Shown here one piece after another: positions 7,717 to 15,695 of a DNA stretch of 25,321 bases. The translations under genes were made by a program, and so were the position numbers. Positions within the stretch are counted from its first letter, which is position 1. The number at the start of each line of letters is the position of its first letter. Below the pieces are notes generated by a model. It made no database searches and had not been told where the DNA came from. It saw only the letters and a program-made list of their open reading frames with translations. The stretch comes from Clostridiales bacterium UBA1758 (GTDB lineage Bacteria; Bacillota; Clostridia; Oscillospirales; UBA1758), in contig DCHG01000060.1 of assembly GCA_002315595.1 (NCBI GenBank), positions 1 to 25,321 on the forward strand, written 5' to 3'.

Positions 7717-8823
7717 ATGTTGAATATCGGTATGGTCGGCGTAGGCGACATCAGCGGGATCTATTTGAAAAACATCACGGAAACCTTTCACGAAATCAAA
7801 CTGGTCGCGGTCTGCGACCTGATTCGGGAACGCGCCCTGAACGCACAGAAAAAATACGGAATTGAAAAGGTTTATGACACGATGTACGATCTGTTTCGGG
7901 ATGATTCGATCGACATTGTGCTGAATTTGACAAGACCTGCGGAGCATTACGAGGTGTCGAAAAACGCCTTGCTTGCGGGCAAGCATGTTTACAGTGAAAA
8001 GCCCCTTGCCGCGACCTTGACGCAGGGACGCGAACTGGTCGAGATCGCCGAAAAAAAGGGACTGATGATCGGCGGTGCGCCGGATACTTTCCTCGGTGCG
8101 GGAATTCAGACCTGCCGAAAACTCATCGACTCCGGCGTTGTCGGCGAAGTCGTCGGCGCATCTGCGGCGATGATCTGTCACGGACACGAAACATGGCACC
8201 ACGATCCAGAATTTTACTATAAATTCGGCGGCGGACCGATGTTTGACATGGGACCGTACTACATTACGGCATTGATCAATCTCATCGGCGGCGTGAAAAC
8301 TGTCACCGGTGTGACGAAAATTTCTTTTCCGAAGCGCACGATCACATCGCAACCGCTTGCGGGAACGGTGATCGATGTGGAGGCTCCGACCTATATCACG
8401 GGTGTGATGCAGTTTGAAAACGGCACGATCGCCAATATCACGACGACCTTCGATGTGTTCAAATCGAATAGCAAAAACATCGAAATCTACGGCTCCAAGG
8501 GGACGCTTTTTGTGCCGGATCCGAACTGTTTTGATGGCGAGATCACCTTTTATAACGGGGAAACGGGCGAAACGCAGTCGTTTCCGTTGGAATTCGATTA
8601 CAGTGAAAACAGTCGTGCCCTCGGCCTTGCCGATCTTGCAAAGTCGATCGAAACGGGCAGAAGTCCGAGGACATCTTATCGGCAGACGCTTCATGTGCTT
8701 GAAGTGATGGAAGCCTTCACGGTGAGCAGTAATACCGGAAAAACCGTCGAAATCGAAAGCAAATTCGTCCGTCAGAAGCCGATGTGCGCCGCCTGCGAAC
8801 ACGGAGTTCTCGACGCGGAATAG
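7717..8823 (+). CDS. Gfo/Idh/MocA-family sugar oxidoreductase
   Basis: A 368-residue NAD(P)-dependent dehydrogenase. The N-terminal Rossmann fold starts with MLNIGMVGVGDISGIY, and the family EKP motif is at 94-96 (VYSEKPLAAT). The C-terminal alpha/beta domain contains GGGPMFDMGPYYITAL around D177; the His found at the equivalent of Y181/Y182 in inositol dehydrogenase-type members is absent, so catalytic details may differ. Start ATG 7717 follows AGAGGTG. The pairing with ThuA suggests oxidation of a sugar or sugar alcohol, often at C3, inside the cell. The C-terminus carries a short Cys pair (PMCAACEHG), which I cannot explain. Its end lies 15 bp before the start of the WYL regulator. Confidence 0.92.
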   Translation: MLNIGMVGVGDISGIYLKNITETFHEIKLVAVCDLIRERALNAQKKYGIEKVYDTMYDLFRDDSIDIVLNLTRPAEHYEVSKNALLAGKHVYSEKPLAATLTQGRELVEIAEKKGLMIGGAPDTFLGAGIQTCRKLIDSGVVGEVVGASAAMICHGHETWHHDPEFYYKFGGGPMFDMGPYYITALINLIGGVKTVTGVTKISFPKRTITSQPLAGTVIDVEAPTYITGVMQFENGTIANITTTFDVFKSNSKNIEIYGSKGTLFVPDPNCFDGEITFYNGETGETQSFPLEFDYSENSRALGLADLAKSIETGRSPRTSYRQTLHVLEVMEAFTVSSNTGKTVEIESKFVRQKPMCAACEHGVLDAE

Positions 8824-8837
8824 AAGCGGGTGATTTT

Positions 8838-9824
8838 TTGCCGAGATCCGAAAAACAAAAACTGAAACTGATCTATATCGAACGGATGTTACGCGAACGG
8901 ACGGACGCCGACCATTTGCTCACCGTGCGGGACATTATCGACGAATTGGCGAATTACGGCATTTGCGCCGAACGAAAGAGCATTTATTCGGATATTGACG
9001 AACTTCGCGAAGCGGGTTTGGACATTGAATCGGTGAAGGGCAGATCGTCGGGGTATTATCTCGCTTCACGCGAATTCGAAATGCCCGAACTGAAACTGCT
9101 CGTCGACAGTGTTCAGGCGTCACGCTTCATTTCGCAAAAAAAGTCGCTTGCGCTGATCGAAAAACTTTCCGCGCTTTGTTCGAAGTTTGAGGCGCAACAA
9201 CTCCGCCGTCATGTGTATATCGCGGGACGCGTGAAATCCGACAACGAAAGCATTTATTACAACATCGACCGAATTCATTCGGCGATCGCCGTCGACCGAA
9301 GGATCGAATTCGACTATTTTGAGTATTCGCCGCAAAAACAACGCATTCTGCGACACAACGGCGCAAGATACGACATCAGTCCGATCGCGTTGATTTGGGA
9401 CGACGAATACTACTACATGGTTGGCTTTGATGCGGCGGCGGACTGTTTGAAACACTACCGCGTGGACAAAATGACAAAAATCGAGATCACCGATCGGCCC
9501 CGTATGGGCAAGGACCGCTTTGACGAACAAAATAGTGCGCAATACACCAATCTTTTGTTCGGAATGTTCTCCGGCGAGGTGAAAAACGTTCGAATTCGCT
9601 TTCGCGGAAATCTTGCGGGTGTGGTACTCGACCGATTCGGACTTGACACGCAACTCGTTCCCGAACCAAACGGTGATTTTATCGCGAATGTCAAAGTTGC
9701 AGTCAGCCCGCAATTCTTCGGCTGGTTGTTCGGCTTGGGGGACGGGGCAAAAATCTTGTCGCCCGACGATGTGGTCGAGGCGTTTGCCGCTGAACTTTCG
9801 GCGGTGACAAAACAATATCGGTAA
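8838..9824 (+). CDS. HTH-WYL domain transcriptional regulator
   Basis: A 328-residue regulator: an N-terminal winged helix-turn-helix (~5-65; LTVRDIIDELANYGICAERK, then SIYSDIDELREAGLDIESVK) and a WYL sensor domain (~150-225; FDYFEYSPQKQRILRHNGAR, then PIALIWDDEYYYMVGFD), plus a C-terminal extension usual in the YafY-like group (VSPQFFGWLFGLG). WYL domains bind ligands or nucleic acid ends; many such proteins are local regulators. The start is placed at TTG 8838, just after the Gfo/Idh stop, with a weak GCGGGTG as SD; the frame stays open to 8784 inside the upstream gene, so the start is uncertain. Being last in the ThuA/Gfo-Idh operon, it may control that operon. Confidence 0.88.
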   Translation: MPRSEKQKLKLIYIERMLRERTDADHLLTVRDIIDELANYGICAERKSIYSDIDELREAGLDIESVKGRSSGYYLASREFEMPELKLLVDSVQASRFISQKKSLALIEKLSALCSKFEAQQLRRHVYIAGRVKSDNESIYYNIDRIHSAIAVDRRIEFDYFEYSPQKQRILRHNGARYDISPIALIWDDEYYYMVGFDAAADCLKHYRVDKMTKIEITDRPRMGKDRFDEQNSAQYTNLLFGMFSGEVKNVRIRFRGNLAGVVLDRFGLDTQLVPEPNGDFIANVKVAVSPQFFGWLFGLGDGAKILSPDDVVEAFAAELSAVTKQYR

Positions 9825-9825
9825 A

Positions 9826-9861
9826 AAAGACACTCGGATCCGTACGGATTCGAGTGTCTTT
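9826..9861. terminator. Bidirectional terminator between convergent genes
   Basis: A 16-bp stem with one G-U pair (AAAGACACTCGGATCC, loop GTAC, partner ending TCGAGTGTCTTT). Read on the minus strand it is followed by six T, so it serves the WYL regulator and the convergent peroxiredoxin-like gene. Confidence 0.88.
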
Positions 9862-9874
9862 GGTTGTTGAGAAT

Positions 9875-10585
9875 TTATGAAACTTCGCCGATCTTGCGGA
9901 AAAAGTCGCCCTCTTCGACGGTATCGTTGGTGCGGTAATATTCCTTGCCGTAATCGTCGAGCAAAATGAACTGCGGTGCTTTTTGAATGTCGTATTCGTC
10001 CACAATGGCAAATTCGGGATCAAAATAGATCGGGAATGTATAGCCCTGTTCGCCCGCGTATTGGATAATATCGTCGTAGGACTGTCCTTCCGAAAGGTGG
10101 AAGACAACGAAGAATTTGATGAGGCTTCCGACCTGACGGTAATAACTGTTGTAGTAGGAAAGCGAAGCCTCACAAGCGTCGGTATGATCCATGACGTAAA
10201 GCAACAACACCGGGGTGCCGTTGTAATCGCGGATATTGACTTCGTTGCCCTGTGTATCGACAAGCGTGATGTTAGGCAGATAACATTCCTCCCATTGGTC
10301 GGGGGTTGGTTCGGGTTCGACAACATCGGCATTGATCACATATTCGCCGGAATTTTCGGGCGGGGTGACGACCGCGGGCAAATCGGTATTTTCGGTCGAG
10401 TCGGTATCGGCACCGCCGTCGGTTGGCGGCGTAATCTCATCCACGGGATCGTCGGTTTCGGCGAGTTGCGTCGGATCCTCGGCGGGACGGATCCCGTTGC
10501 GGACGACAAAGAAAATTGCGGTCAAGCCGACGACCACAAGCACGACCAGTGCAATGAATGCGCCGACGGATTTTTTTTCGTTCAT
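9875..10585 (-). CDS. Membrane-anchored peroxiredoxin/thioredoxin-fold protein with a single active-site Cys
   Basis: A 236-residue protein with an uncleaved N-terminal membrane anchor (~9-28), an acidic Thr/Pro-rich low-complexity linker (~33-97), and an extracytoplasmic AhpC/TlpA-like thioredoxin fold (~100-236). The expected CxxC reads T135-D-A-C138, the T-x-x-C of peroxiredoxins rather than the WCxxC of TlpA; the Pro that normally precedes it (PxxxTxxC) is Val. The cis-Pro loop is KAPQF (P204). The only other cysteine is C101 at the domain's start, a possible resolving residue. A peroxide-reducing or thiol-repair role is plausible; a redox-dead binding domain is the alternative. Start ATG 10585 follows GGAGG by 8 nt. 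Confidence 0.82.
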   Translation of the reverse strand: MNEKKSVGAFIALVVLVVVGLTAIFFVVRNGIRPAEDPTQLAETDDPVDEITPPTDGGADTDSTENTDLPAVVTPPENSGEYVINADVVEPEPTPDQWEECYLPNITLVDTQGNEVNIRDYNGTPVLLLYVMDHTDACEASLSYYNSYYRQVGSLIKFFVVFHLSEGQSYDDIIQYAGEQGYTFPIYFDPEFAIVDEYDIQKAPQFILLDDYGKEYYRTNDTVEEGDFFRKIGEVS

Positions 10586-10657
10586 GGAAAAACCTCCACA
10601 TTGGTGATAGTGACATTATAGCGCAAATTCGGTTTGAATTCAAGAACAATCTGTGAA

Positions 10658-10689
10658 CGAAAAAAGGTGCGGGACAAAACCCGCACCTT
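10658..10689 (-). terminator. Terminator of the GH20 gene
   Basis: A 10-bp stem (AAGGTGCGGG / CCCGCACCTT, 10664-10689, loop ACAAAA on the plus strand) is followed on the minus strand by TTTT. It lies 19 bp past the GH20 stop. Confidence 0.88.
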
Positions 10690-10707
10690 GTATTTGAATG
10701 ACAGAAA

Positions 10708-12612
10708 TTACAACGCTTTCCACGACCTTGTCGTGACCGTCCGGTCGGAGTCGGAGGGCGCTTCGAAACGGAGATCGGCGATCGCTTTTTCGGGATGAGG
10801 ATTTTCATAAATGCAACGATACCATGTCGTGTTGCCGTCCTTTTCGGGCAGGGTTGAGGAGAGAACTTCACGGATGATCGGCGAAAGGGAGAGTGACGAG
10901 CCGACGATGTCATCGCTGATCTCGAACCATTCTGTTGCGCCGCAGGCGATATTTTGCCCCAAAATGACGGGCAGACGCGCCTGCGTACCGTCAGCATAGG
11001 TGACCACATAGTCGCCGAGGGCGTATTTTTCGTTTTCGATCAGCACGCCGTCGTGGAAAAACATAAATTCCTCGACACAGTCGGTATTATGGACGACCTC
11101 AATATGCGAATTTTTCGGTGCGGATGCCAGACCACGCCAACGGTAGTCAAACAATTCGTTGGCACAGGCGTTCAGTACGGCTTCCTTTGCGTCTTCGTCG
11201 AATTCGTCATCCCAGAACAAAAGGTCGTTGTATGCCATTTCGTAATAGATGCCGTTGCGTTGGAGATAGACATCGCTTGTTTCGCCCCAGTTCGAGGTGA
11301 TGCCGCCGGTGGTGTTATTGCCGCAACGACGGCGGAAATTACGGATACGGCTCCCGTTGAAGTTGCCGAAGATGACCGGGTAGCCGTGGGAACGGTAATC
11401 CTCATCATAGGACTCACTGAGTCCCCAATACCAGTTCAGACAGATCGTATCACGCGGAAGCAGTTCGATGGAACGCCATGTGGCGGGAATTGTGCCCCAG
11501 TATTCGTCGTTCGGATCCCAGTTCGCGTGCATCGGGGTTTCGGCACCGCCGTGGCGTTCACCGTTGGCAAGAACGGAGTTGAGGACTTTATCCGCCCAAA
11601 ACATCGTTTTTACGCCCTTTGCGGCGAGATAATCGTGGATCTTCGTGACATCGTCGGCAAAGATTTCTGCCGCATCGCGTTTGCGGCATTTTTCGCAGAC
11701 GCCGATGGAGTAGTATTCGTCGTGACCGATATTCATGATCGTCGGCTCGAAAACATCAATGACTTCATCGAAAACATCGAATAAAAGTTTATACGAGTCG
11801 GGGTTGGAGGGACAGAAGGTATCTGCATACGGATCGTCCTGACGCTCGGCAAGTTCGTGGTGGCTCCAAAGCAGATAGTCGCAATGGCTCGTAGAAGGCA
11901 CCTCCGGGATGACCTCGATCCCGCGTTCACGGCAATAGGCGATGAGATCGCGCACTTCACTTTGTTTCAGCCACGAGCCACCGCCGTTTTGACAGTGAAT
12001 GGAGTCCTTGTACCATTTGAAGGTGTGTTCCTGAATGATCTTTGCCTTGCCGGAGTATTCAAACATTTCGGTGGCGTATTCTTCCCAACCGCTGTTGATT
12101 TCCGGGTGACGCTTATATTCCATCGCACCGCCGATTTCAATCATGATCGTGTTGCAACGGAAAAACGCCATTTCGTCGACAAAGGCTTTGAAAAACGGGA
12201 TCGTCGCACGACCGGGCATGAGGACCTTGACGCCGCGCACATGGCTGAACGGATGATCCCAAAGCAGTTCAAAGCCGAATTCGCGCTTGTCGTTCAAATG
12301 GTGCAAAAAGGTTTCCGCACCGGCGATGATGCCCGCCTTCGTTTCGGCGTAGAGGTGGAAGCCGGCATCGGATGTGACAATGACAAAGCCCTCGTCATCC
12401 TCCGTAAAAGCCTTGCCGGAGCGATCGGCAATCTTTTTTTTCAACTCGGCGGGAATGGGGGAGGATGCGACAAAACTGTTTGCACAGAGTCCGTCGGCGG
12501 CAAAGTCGCGCATGATGTGTTCGATCGCATCGGGAACGCCGGAAATTTTCGTCTTTTCCCCGAAAACCACGGGCGTGCCGGAAATTGCAAAACTCGGCTT
12601 GGAAGCGTACAT
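10708..12612 (-). CDS. GH20-type beta-N-acetylhexosaminidase, cytoplasmic
   Basis: A 634-residue glycosidase. A GH20b-like N-terminal domain (~1-120) precedes the TIM barrel (~122-470), which opens with FSHVRGVKVLMPGRATIPFF. The barrel carries the GH20 acid/base motif as NIGHDEYY with D298-E299, the pair used in substrate-assisted hydrolysis of terminal GlcNAc/GalNAc. A cysteine pair right after it (VCEKC, 306/309) recurs in this subgroup from memory. The C-terminal ~150 residues look beta-rich. There is no signal peptide, so it should act on imported oligosaccharides or recycled wall fragments. Start ATG 12612 follows GGAGGG. It has its own promoter and terminator. Exact specificity (chitobiose, host glycans, muropeptides) is not determinable. 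Confidence 0.87.
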   Translation of the reverse strand: MYASKPSFAISGTPVVFGEKTKISGVPDAIEHIMRDFAADGLCANSFVASSPIPAELKKKIADRSGKAFTEDDEGFVIVTSDAGFHLYAETKAGIIAGAETFLHHLNDKREFGFELLWDHPFSHVRGVKVLMPGRATIPFFKAFVDEMAFFRCNTIMIEIGGAMEYKRHPEINSGWEEYATEMFEYSGKAKIIQEHTFKWYKDSIHCQNGGGSWLKQSEVRDLIAYCRERGIEVIPEVPSTSHCDYLLWSHHELAERQDDPYADTFCPSNPDSYKLLFDVFDEVIDVFEPTIMNIGHDEYYSIGVCEKCRKRDAAEIFADDVTKIHDYLAAKGVKTMFWADKVLNSVLANGERHGGAETPMHANWDPNDEYWGTIPATWRSIELLPRDTICLNWYWGLSESYDEDYRSHGYPVIFGNFNGSRIRNFRRRCGNNTTGGITSNWGETSDVYLQRNGIYYEMAYNDLLFWDDEFDEDAKEAVLNACANELFDYRWRGLASAPKNSHIEVVHNTDCVEEFMFFHDGVLIENEKYALGDYVVTYADGTQARLPVILGQNIACGATEWFEISDDIVGSSLSLSPIIREVLSSTLPEKDGNTTWYRCIYENPHPEKAIADLRFEAPSDSDRTVTTRSWKAL

Positions 12613-12645
12613 AATAACCCTCCTAAAACTTCTGTTATTTTATTT

Positions 12646-12674
12646 ATTGTATCAGTGTTCCGTATTTCCGTCAA
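12646..12674 (-). promoter_or_regulatory. Promoter of the GH20 gene
   Basis: On the minus strand: TTGACG, 17-bp spacer, TACAAT preceded by TGA (extended -10). The predicted transcript starts ~28 bp before the ATG. Confidence 0.85.
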
Positions 12675-12714
12675 CCGAAAATGAAATCTTTTCCACATAG
12701 CGGGCGTGATTTTT

Positions 12715-12722
12715 CATACAAT
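12715..12722 (+). promoter_or_regulatory. Sigma-E-like -10 (CATACAAT) of the PdaB-like gene
   Basis: CATACAAT matches the sporulation sigma-E -10 consensus as remembered from Bacillus subtilis. A loose ACATA (12695-12699) sits 15 bp upstream; no TTGACA-like -35 is present. Other promoters in the window have good sigma-A -35 boxes, so this one stands apart. Confidence 0.5.
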
Positions 12723-12751
12723 GAATTATCTGAAACTCAGGAGGAACGAAA

Positions 12752-13534
12752 ATGAAGCAATGGATCTTAAATCACATCCGACCGATCGCGTTTTTTTCGG
12801 CGTTTACACTCTTTGCGGGGGCAATGGCGGTTGCTGACCTTTCGACGGGAACAGTGGTGACGGCGACCGCAGGTGAGGTCAGGGAATTGCCCGTCTACTG
12901 CGTGCAGACCGACGAAAAAAAGGTCGCGTTGACCTTTGATGCGGCGTGGGGCAATGAGGACACCGAAACCTTGATCGAGATCCTTCGTCAACATGACGCA
13001 CGGGCGACGTTTTTCATCGTCGGACAGTGGGTGGATAAATACCCGCAATCCGTTCGCGCACTGTATGAAGCGGGACACGAGATCGGCAATCATTCAGACA
13101 CGCACCCGCATATGTCCGCACTTTCATCGTCGCAAATTCAGGTCGAATTGAATTCCTGCGCCGATAAGATCGAAGCGATCACGGGCGTGCGTCCCGTGGT
13201 ATTCCGACCACCGTTCGGTGAGTATGACAACGAGGTCATCCTGACTTCACGCGAATGCGGAGAGATGCCTATTCAGTGGGATGTCGACAGTCTCGACTGG
13301 AAGGAACTCAGCGCAATCGAGATCTACGAGCGTGTGATCGGACGGGTACAGCCGGGTTCGATCGTTTTATTCCACAATGCTGCCATTCACACGCCCGAGG
13401 CTCTGCCCGTGATCCTTGACGAACTGGAACGGCAGGGTTACGATTTCGTGACTGTGCCGGAACTCATCTACACCGAAAATTACTCCATCGACCATACGGG
13501 CAAACAGATCCCGAATTCGACGGAAAATCCATGA
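12752..13534 (+). CDS. PdaB-like polysaccharide deacetylase (NodB fold), membrane-anchored
   Basis: A 260-residue protein with an N-terminal signal anchor (~11-30) and a carbohydrate esterase 4/NodB domain (~57-245). Motifs: VALTFDAAWGNEDT (D63; the usual TFDDG is replaced as in PdaB-type sporulation deacetylases), the metal-binding H114-x3-H118 in GNHSDTHPHM, RPPFGEYD at 152-159, and IVLFHN (H208). The family removes N-acetyl groups from peptidoglycan or related glycans; PdaB is required for keeping spores viable in B. subtilis. Start ATG 12752 follows AGGAGG. It is divergent from GH20 and probably monocistronic, since a new promoter lies 16 bp after its stop. A general wall deacetylase is the alternative. 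Confidence 0.88.
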   Translation: MKQWILNHIRPIAFFSAFTLFAGAMAVADLSTGTVVTATAGEVRELPVYCVQTDEKKVALTFDAAWGNEDTETLIEILRQHDARATFFIVGQWVDKYPQSVRALYEAGHEIGNHSDTHPHMSALSSSQIQVELNSCADKIEAITGVRPVVFRPPFGEYDNEVILTSRECGEMPIQWDVDSLDWKELSAIEIYERVIGRVQPGSIVLFHNAAIHTPEALPVILDELERQGYDFVTVPELIYTENYSIDHTGKQIPNSTENP

Positions 13535-13550
13535 AAATGCCGTAAATCTC

Positions 13551-13579
13551 TTGTGTCACGGCGAATTGTATATTATAAT
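13551..13579 (+). promoter_or_regulatory. Promoter of the ROK/SIS/EamA operon
   Basis: TTGTGT (13551-13556), 17-bp spacer, TATAAT (13574-13579). The predicted leader is short (~25 nt), ending in the GGGGAAG SD before ATG 13611. I see no terminator between the deacetylase stop and this promoter. Confidence 0.75.
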
Positions 13580-13610
13580 TGAACTAAACAAAACGAAATC
13601 GGGGAAGAAT

Positions 13611-14597
13611 ATGAAATCTTATTTGATCGGAATTGATATCGGCGGAACGAAATGCGCCGTTTCACTCGGCACTTCGTCAGAAAACGGGATCGAGATCGTC
13701 AAACGCGCCCCTGCCATCCGCACGAAGGATTACGCGGTCGGCGATGCACTTGACGCGCTTTTGGCGGATGTCCGCGGAATGATTGCGGAGTCGTCCGAAA
13801 TGCCGAAGGCGATCGGTATCAGTTGCGGCGGACCTCTCGACAGTAAACGCGGAATTATTCAGTCGCCGCCCAATCTGCCCGGATGGGACGATATTCATGC
13901 GACGGAATTTTTCACCGAAAAGACGGGCGTCCCGACCTATCTTTGCAACGATGCAAATGCCTGCGCACTCGCCGAATGGAAGGCGGGCGCGGGACGCGGA
14001 TGCGAAAATATGCTGTTTCTGACCTTCGGCACCGGGCTAGGTGCGGGAATTATCCTCGACGGAAGACTCATCGAGGGCGCAAGCGGCTACGCGGGCGAAG
14101 CAGGACATATCCGACTTGCCGAACATGGGCCGAGCGGCTACGGAAAAGCCGGATCGTTTGAGGGCTTTTGCAGTGGCGGTGGGATTGCACAACTCGCCGA
14201 AAACATTGTGCGGCAGCATTTGCAACGGGGTGAACATCCCGCACTCTGTCCGAATATCGCCGATCTTGACACGCTGACGGCGGAAAAGGTCGGCAAGGCG
14301 GCAAAGGCGGGCGATGCGATTGCCGTCGAGATTATGAACGAATGCGGCAAAATGCTCGGCTACGGACTGTCGATTTTGATCGATCTTTTCAACCCCGAAC
14401 GAATTGTCATCGGAAGCATTTTCATGCGCGCCCATGACGAACTTTGGCCGGAGGCGAAAAAGGTCATCGACCGGGAAGCCCTCCCCATGGCAAGCGCAGT
14501 GTGCGAGGTCGTTCCTGCGGGGCTGACCGAATCCGTGGGCGACATTGCGGCACTGACCGTTGCGGCATATCATATCGAAAAAAAGAGGGACTTATGA
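13611..14597 (+). CDS. ROK-family sugar kinase lacking the zinc-binding motif
   Basis: A 328-residue ASKHA-fold protein of the ROK family. ATP-binding P-loop GIDIGGTKCAVSLG (~7-20), catalytic D114 in LCNDANA, second phosphate loop LTFGTGLGAG (~137-146), and the E163-x-x-H166 pair in YAGEAGHIRL. The CxCGxxGC zinc site that follows this His in most ROK kinases is replaced by GYGKAGSFEG with no cysteines; the general ROK fold is otherwise intact. No N-terminal helix-turn-helix is present, so it is an enzyme rather than a ROK repressor. Start ATG 13611 (SD GGGGAAG); a longer frame upstream runs through the promoter. Its stop overlaps the next start by 4 nt (ATGA). Candidate substrates are glucose, GlcNAc, ManNAc or the sugar handled by the SIS partner. 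Confidence 0.9.
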   Translation: MKSYLIGIDIGGTKCAVSLGTSSENGIEIVKRAPAIRTKDYAVGDALDALLADVRGMIAESSEMPKAIGISCGGPLDSKRGIIQSPPNLPGWDDIHATEFFTEKTGVPTYLCNDANACALAEWKAGAGRGCENMLFLTFGTGLGAGIILDGRLIEGASGYAGEAGHIRLAEHGPSGYGKAGSFEGFCSGGGIAQLAENIVRQHLQRGEHPALCPNIADLDTLTAEKVGKAAKAGDAIAVEIMNECGKMLGYGLSILIDLFNPERIVIGSIFMRAHDELWPEAKKVIDREALPMASAVCEVVPAGLTESVGDIAALTVAAYHIEKKRDL

Positions 14598-15241
14598 AAA
14601 AGAGAACGCTTGATTTTTTTGAAGATTTTTTTGCCCGCCACAGTGCGTGGTCGATGCTCCGTGAGCCGATCTCGGGTGTGATCGAGGTCTTGGTCGAATG
14701 TTTCGAAAACGGCGGAAAACTACTTCTCTGCGGAAACGGAGGAAGTTCGGCGGATTGCGACCATATCGCAGGGGAGATGATGAAAGGTTTTTTACTGAAA
14801 CGCCAGACAAGTGACGAATTCCGTGGGCAAATGGATGAAATGTACGGCGAAGACGGAAAAAAGATTGCAGAAAAACTGCAAGTCGGTTTGCCGACGATTT
14901 CTTTGAATACGCACGCCGCGGCAATTTCGGCATTTTCTAACGATGTCGACGCGGAACTGGTTTATGCCGAGCAGACGCTTGGATACGGCAAACCGGGCGA
15001 CGTCCTCATCGGGATCAGTACCTCCGGCAACGCAAAAAACGTCGCCGCCGCAGTCAAGGTGGCAAACTGTATCGGGATGACGACGGTTGGACTCACCGGC
15101 AAGGACGGCGGAATGCTTGCAAAACTCGCCGATATGAGCATCGTTGCGCCGGAAACGGAAACCTATCGCGTGCAGGAATGTCATCTTGCGGTGTATCACC
15201 TGATCTGTGCATGCGTCGAATTCGAAATGTTTGATTATTGA
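14594..15241 (+). CDS. GmhA-like SIS-domain phosphosugar isomerase
   Basis: A 215-residue SIS protein close to sedoheptulose-7-phosphate isomerase (GmhA/LpcA). Support: LLCGNGGSSADCDHIAGEM (E61 at the position of GmhA's catalytic Glu), GDVLIGISTSGNAKNV (~135-150) as the phosphate loop, GLTGKDGGMLAKLADM, and RVQECHLAVYH with H197 near the C-terminus. Compared with GmhA there is an insert of about 25 residues at ~68-95 next to the active site, which may alter specificity. Start ATG 14594 overlaps the ROK stop, so the two are translationally coupled and likely act on the same sugar. With no LPS-type genes nearby, a role in heptose synthesis for S-layer or capsule glycans, or another ketose/aldose isomerisation, is possible. 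Confidence 0.87.
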   Translation: MKKRTLDFFEDFFARHSAWSMLREPISGVIEVLVECFENGGKLLLCGNGGSSADCDHIAGEMMKGFLLKRQTSDEFRGQMDEMYGEDGKKIAEKLQVGLPTISLNTHAAAISAFSNDVDAELVYAEQTLGYGKPGDVLIGISTSGNAKNVAAAVKVANCIGMTTVGLTGKDGGMLAKLADMSIVAPETETYRVQECHLAVYHLICACVEFEMFDY

Positions 15242-15248
15242 GGTGCCG

Positions 15249-15677
15249 ATGATCACATATTTTCTCCCGATCCTGCTGGTCGTGGCATCCAACGTCATCT
15301 ATCAGGTCAGCGCGAAATCCGTTCCCGACAAACTAAATCCGCTTGCGTCGCTGACAGTGACCTATTTTGTCGGAACGATCGTGTCGCTTGCACTGTATTT
15401 TGTGTTAAATCGTGATGCAAATCTCATCCGCGAGTATCAAAAACTCAACTGGTCGTCGTTCGTTCTCGGATTTGCCGTCGTCGGATTGGAAGTCGGCTAC
15501 ATCTATGCGTTCAAGGTCGGCTGGCCGGTCAGTTCCGCACAGATCGTACAGTCCGCAATGCTTGCCGTGATCCTCATTTTCGTGGGCTATTTCGGTTTTG
15601 CTGAGGCGTTGACTTGGAACCGTATTGTCGGCATCCTCATCTGTCTTGTCGGGCTGGTATTTATTAACCTTAAATAA
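15249..15677 (+). CDS. Four-TM EamA/DMT-like membrane protein
   Basis: A 142-residue protein with four predicted membrane helices (~4-22, 33-52, 70-90, 96-115 plus a final 122-141 segment that may pair with it), the size of a half DMT or SMR-type transporter subunit. Family-typical features include the N-terminal SNVIYQVSAK and a last helix IVGILICLVGLVFIN. Half-size members act as dimers. It starts 7 bp after the SIS gene with GAGGTG as SD, so it is part of the ROK/SIS operon and could carry the sugar or a related metabolite; the substrate is unknown. Confidence 0.78.
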   Translation: MITYFLPILLVVASNVIYQVSAKSVPDKLNPLASLTVTYFVGTIVSLALYFVLNRDANLIREYQKLNWSSFVLGFAVVGLEVGYIYAFKVGWPVSSAQIVQSAMLAVILIFVGYFGFAEALTWNRIVGILICLVGLVFINLK

Positions 15678-15695
15678 AACTTTTTTTCGATTATT

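Noticed and set aside
7651..8802. 383-codon minus-strand open frame opposite the Gfo/Idh gene
   Set aside because: Shadow of the oxidoreductase; Arg/His/Phe-rich composition typical of antisense translation.
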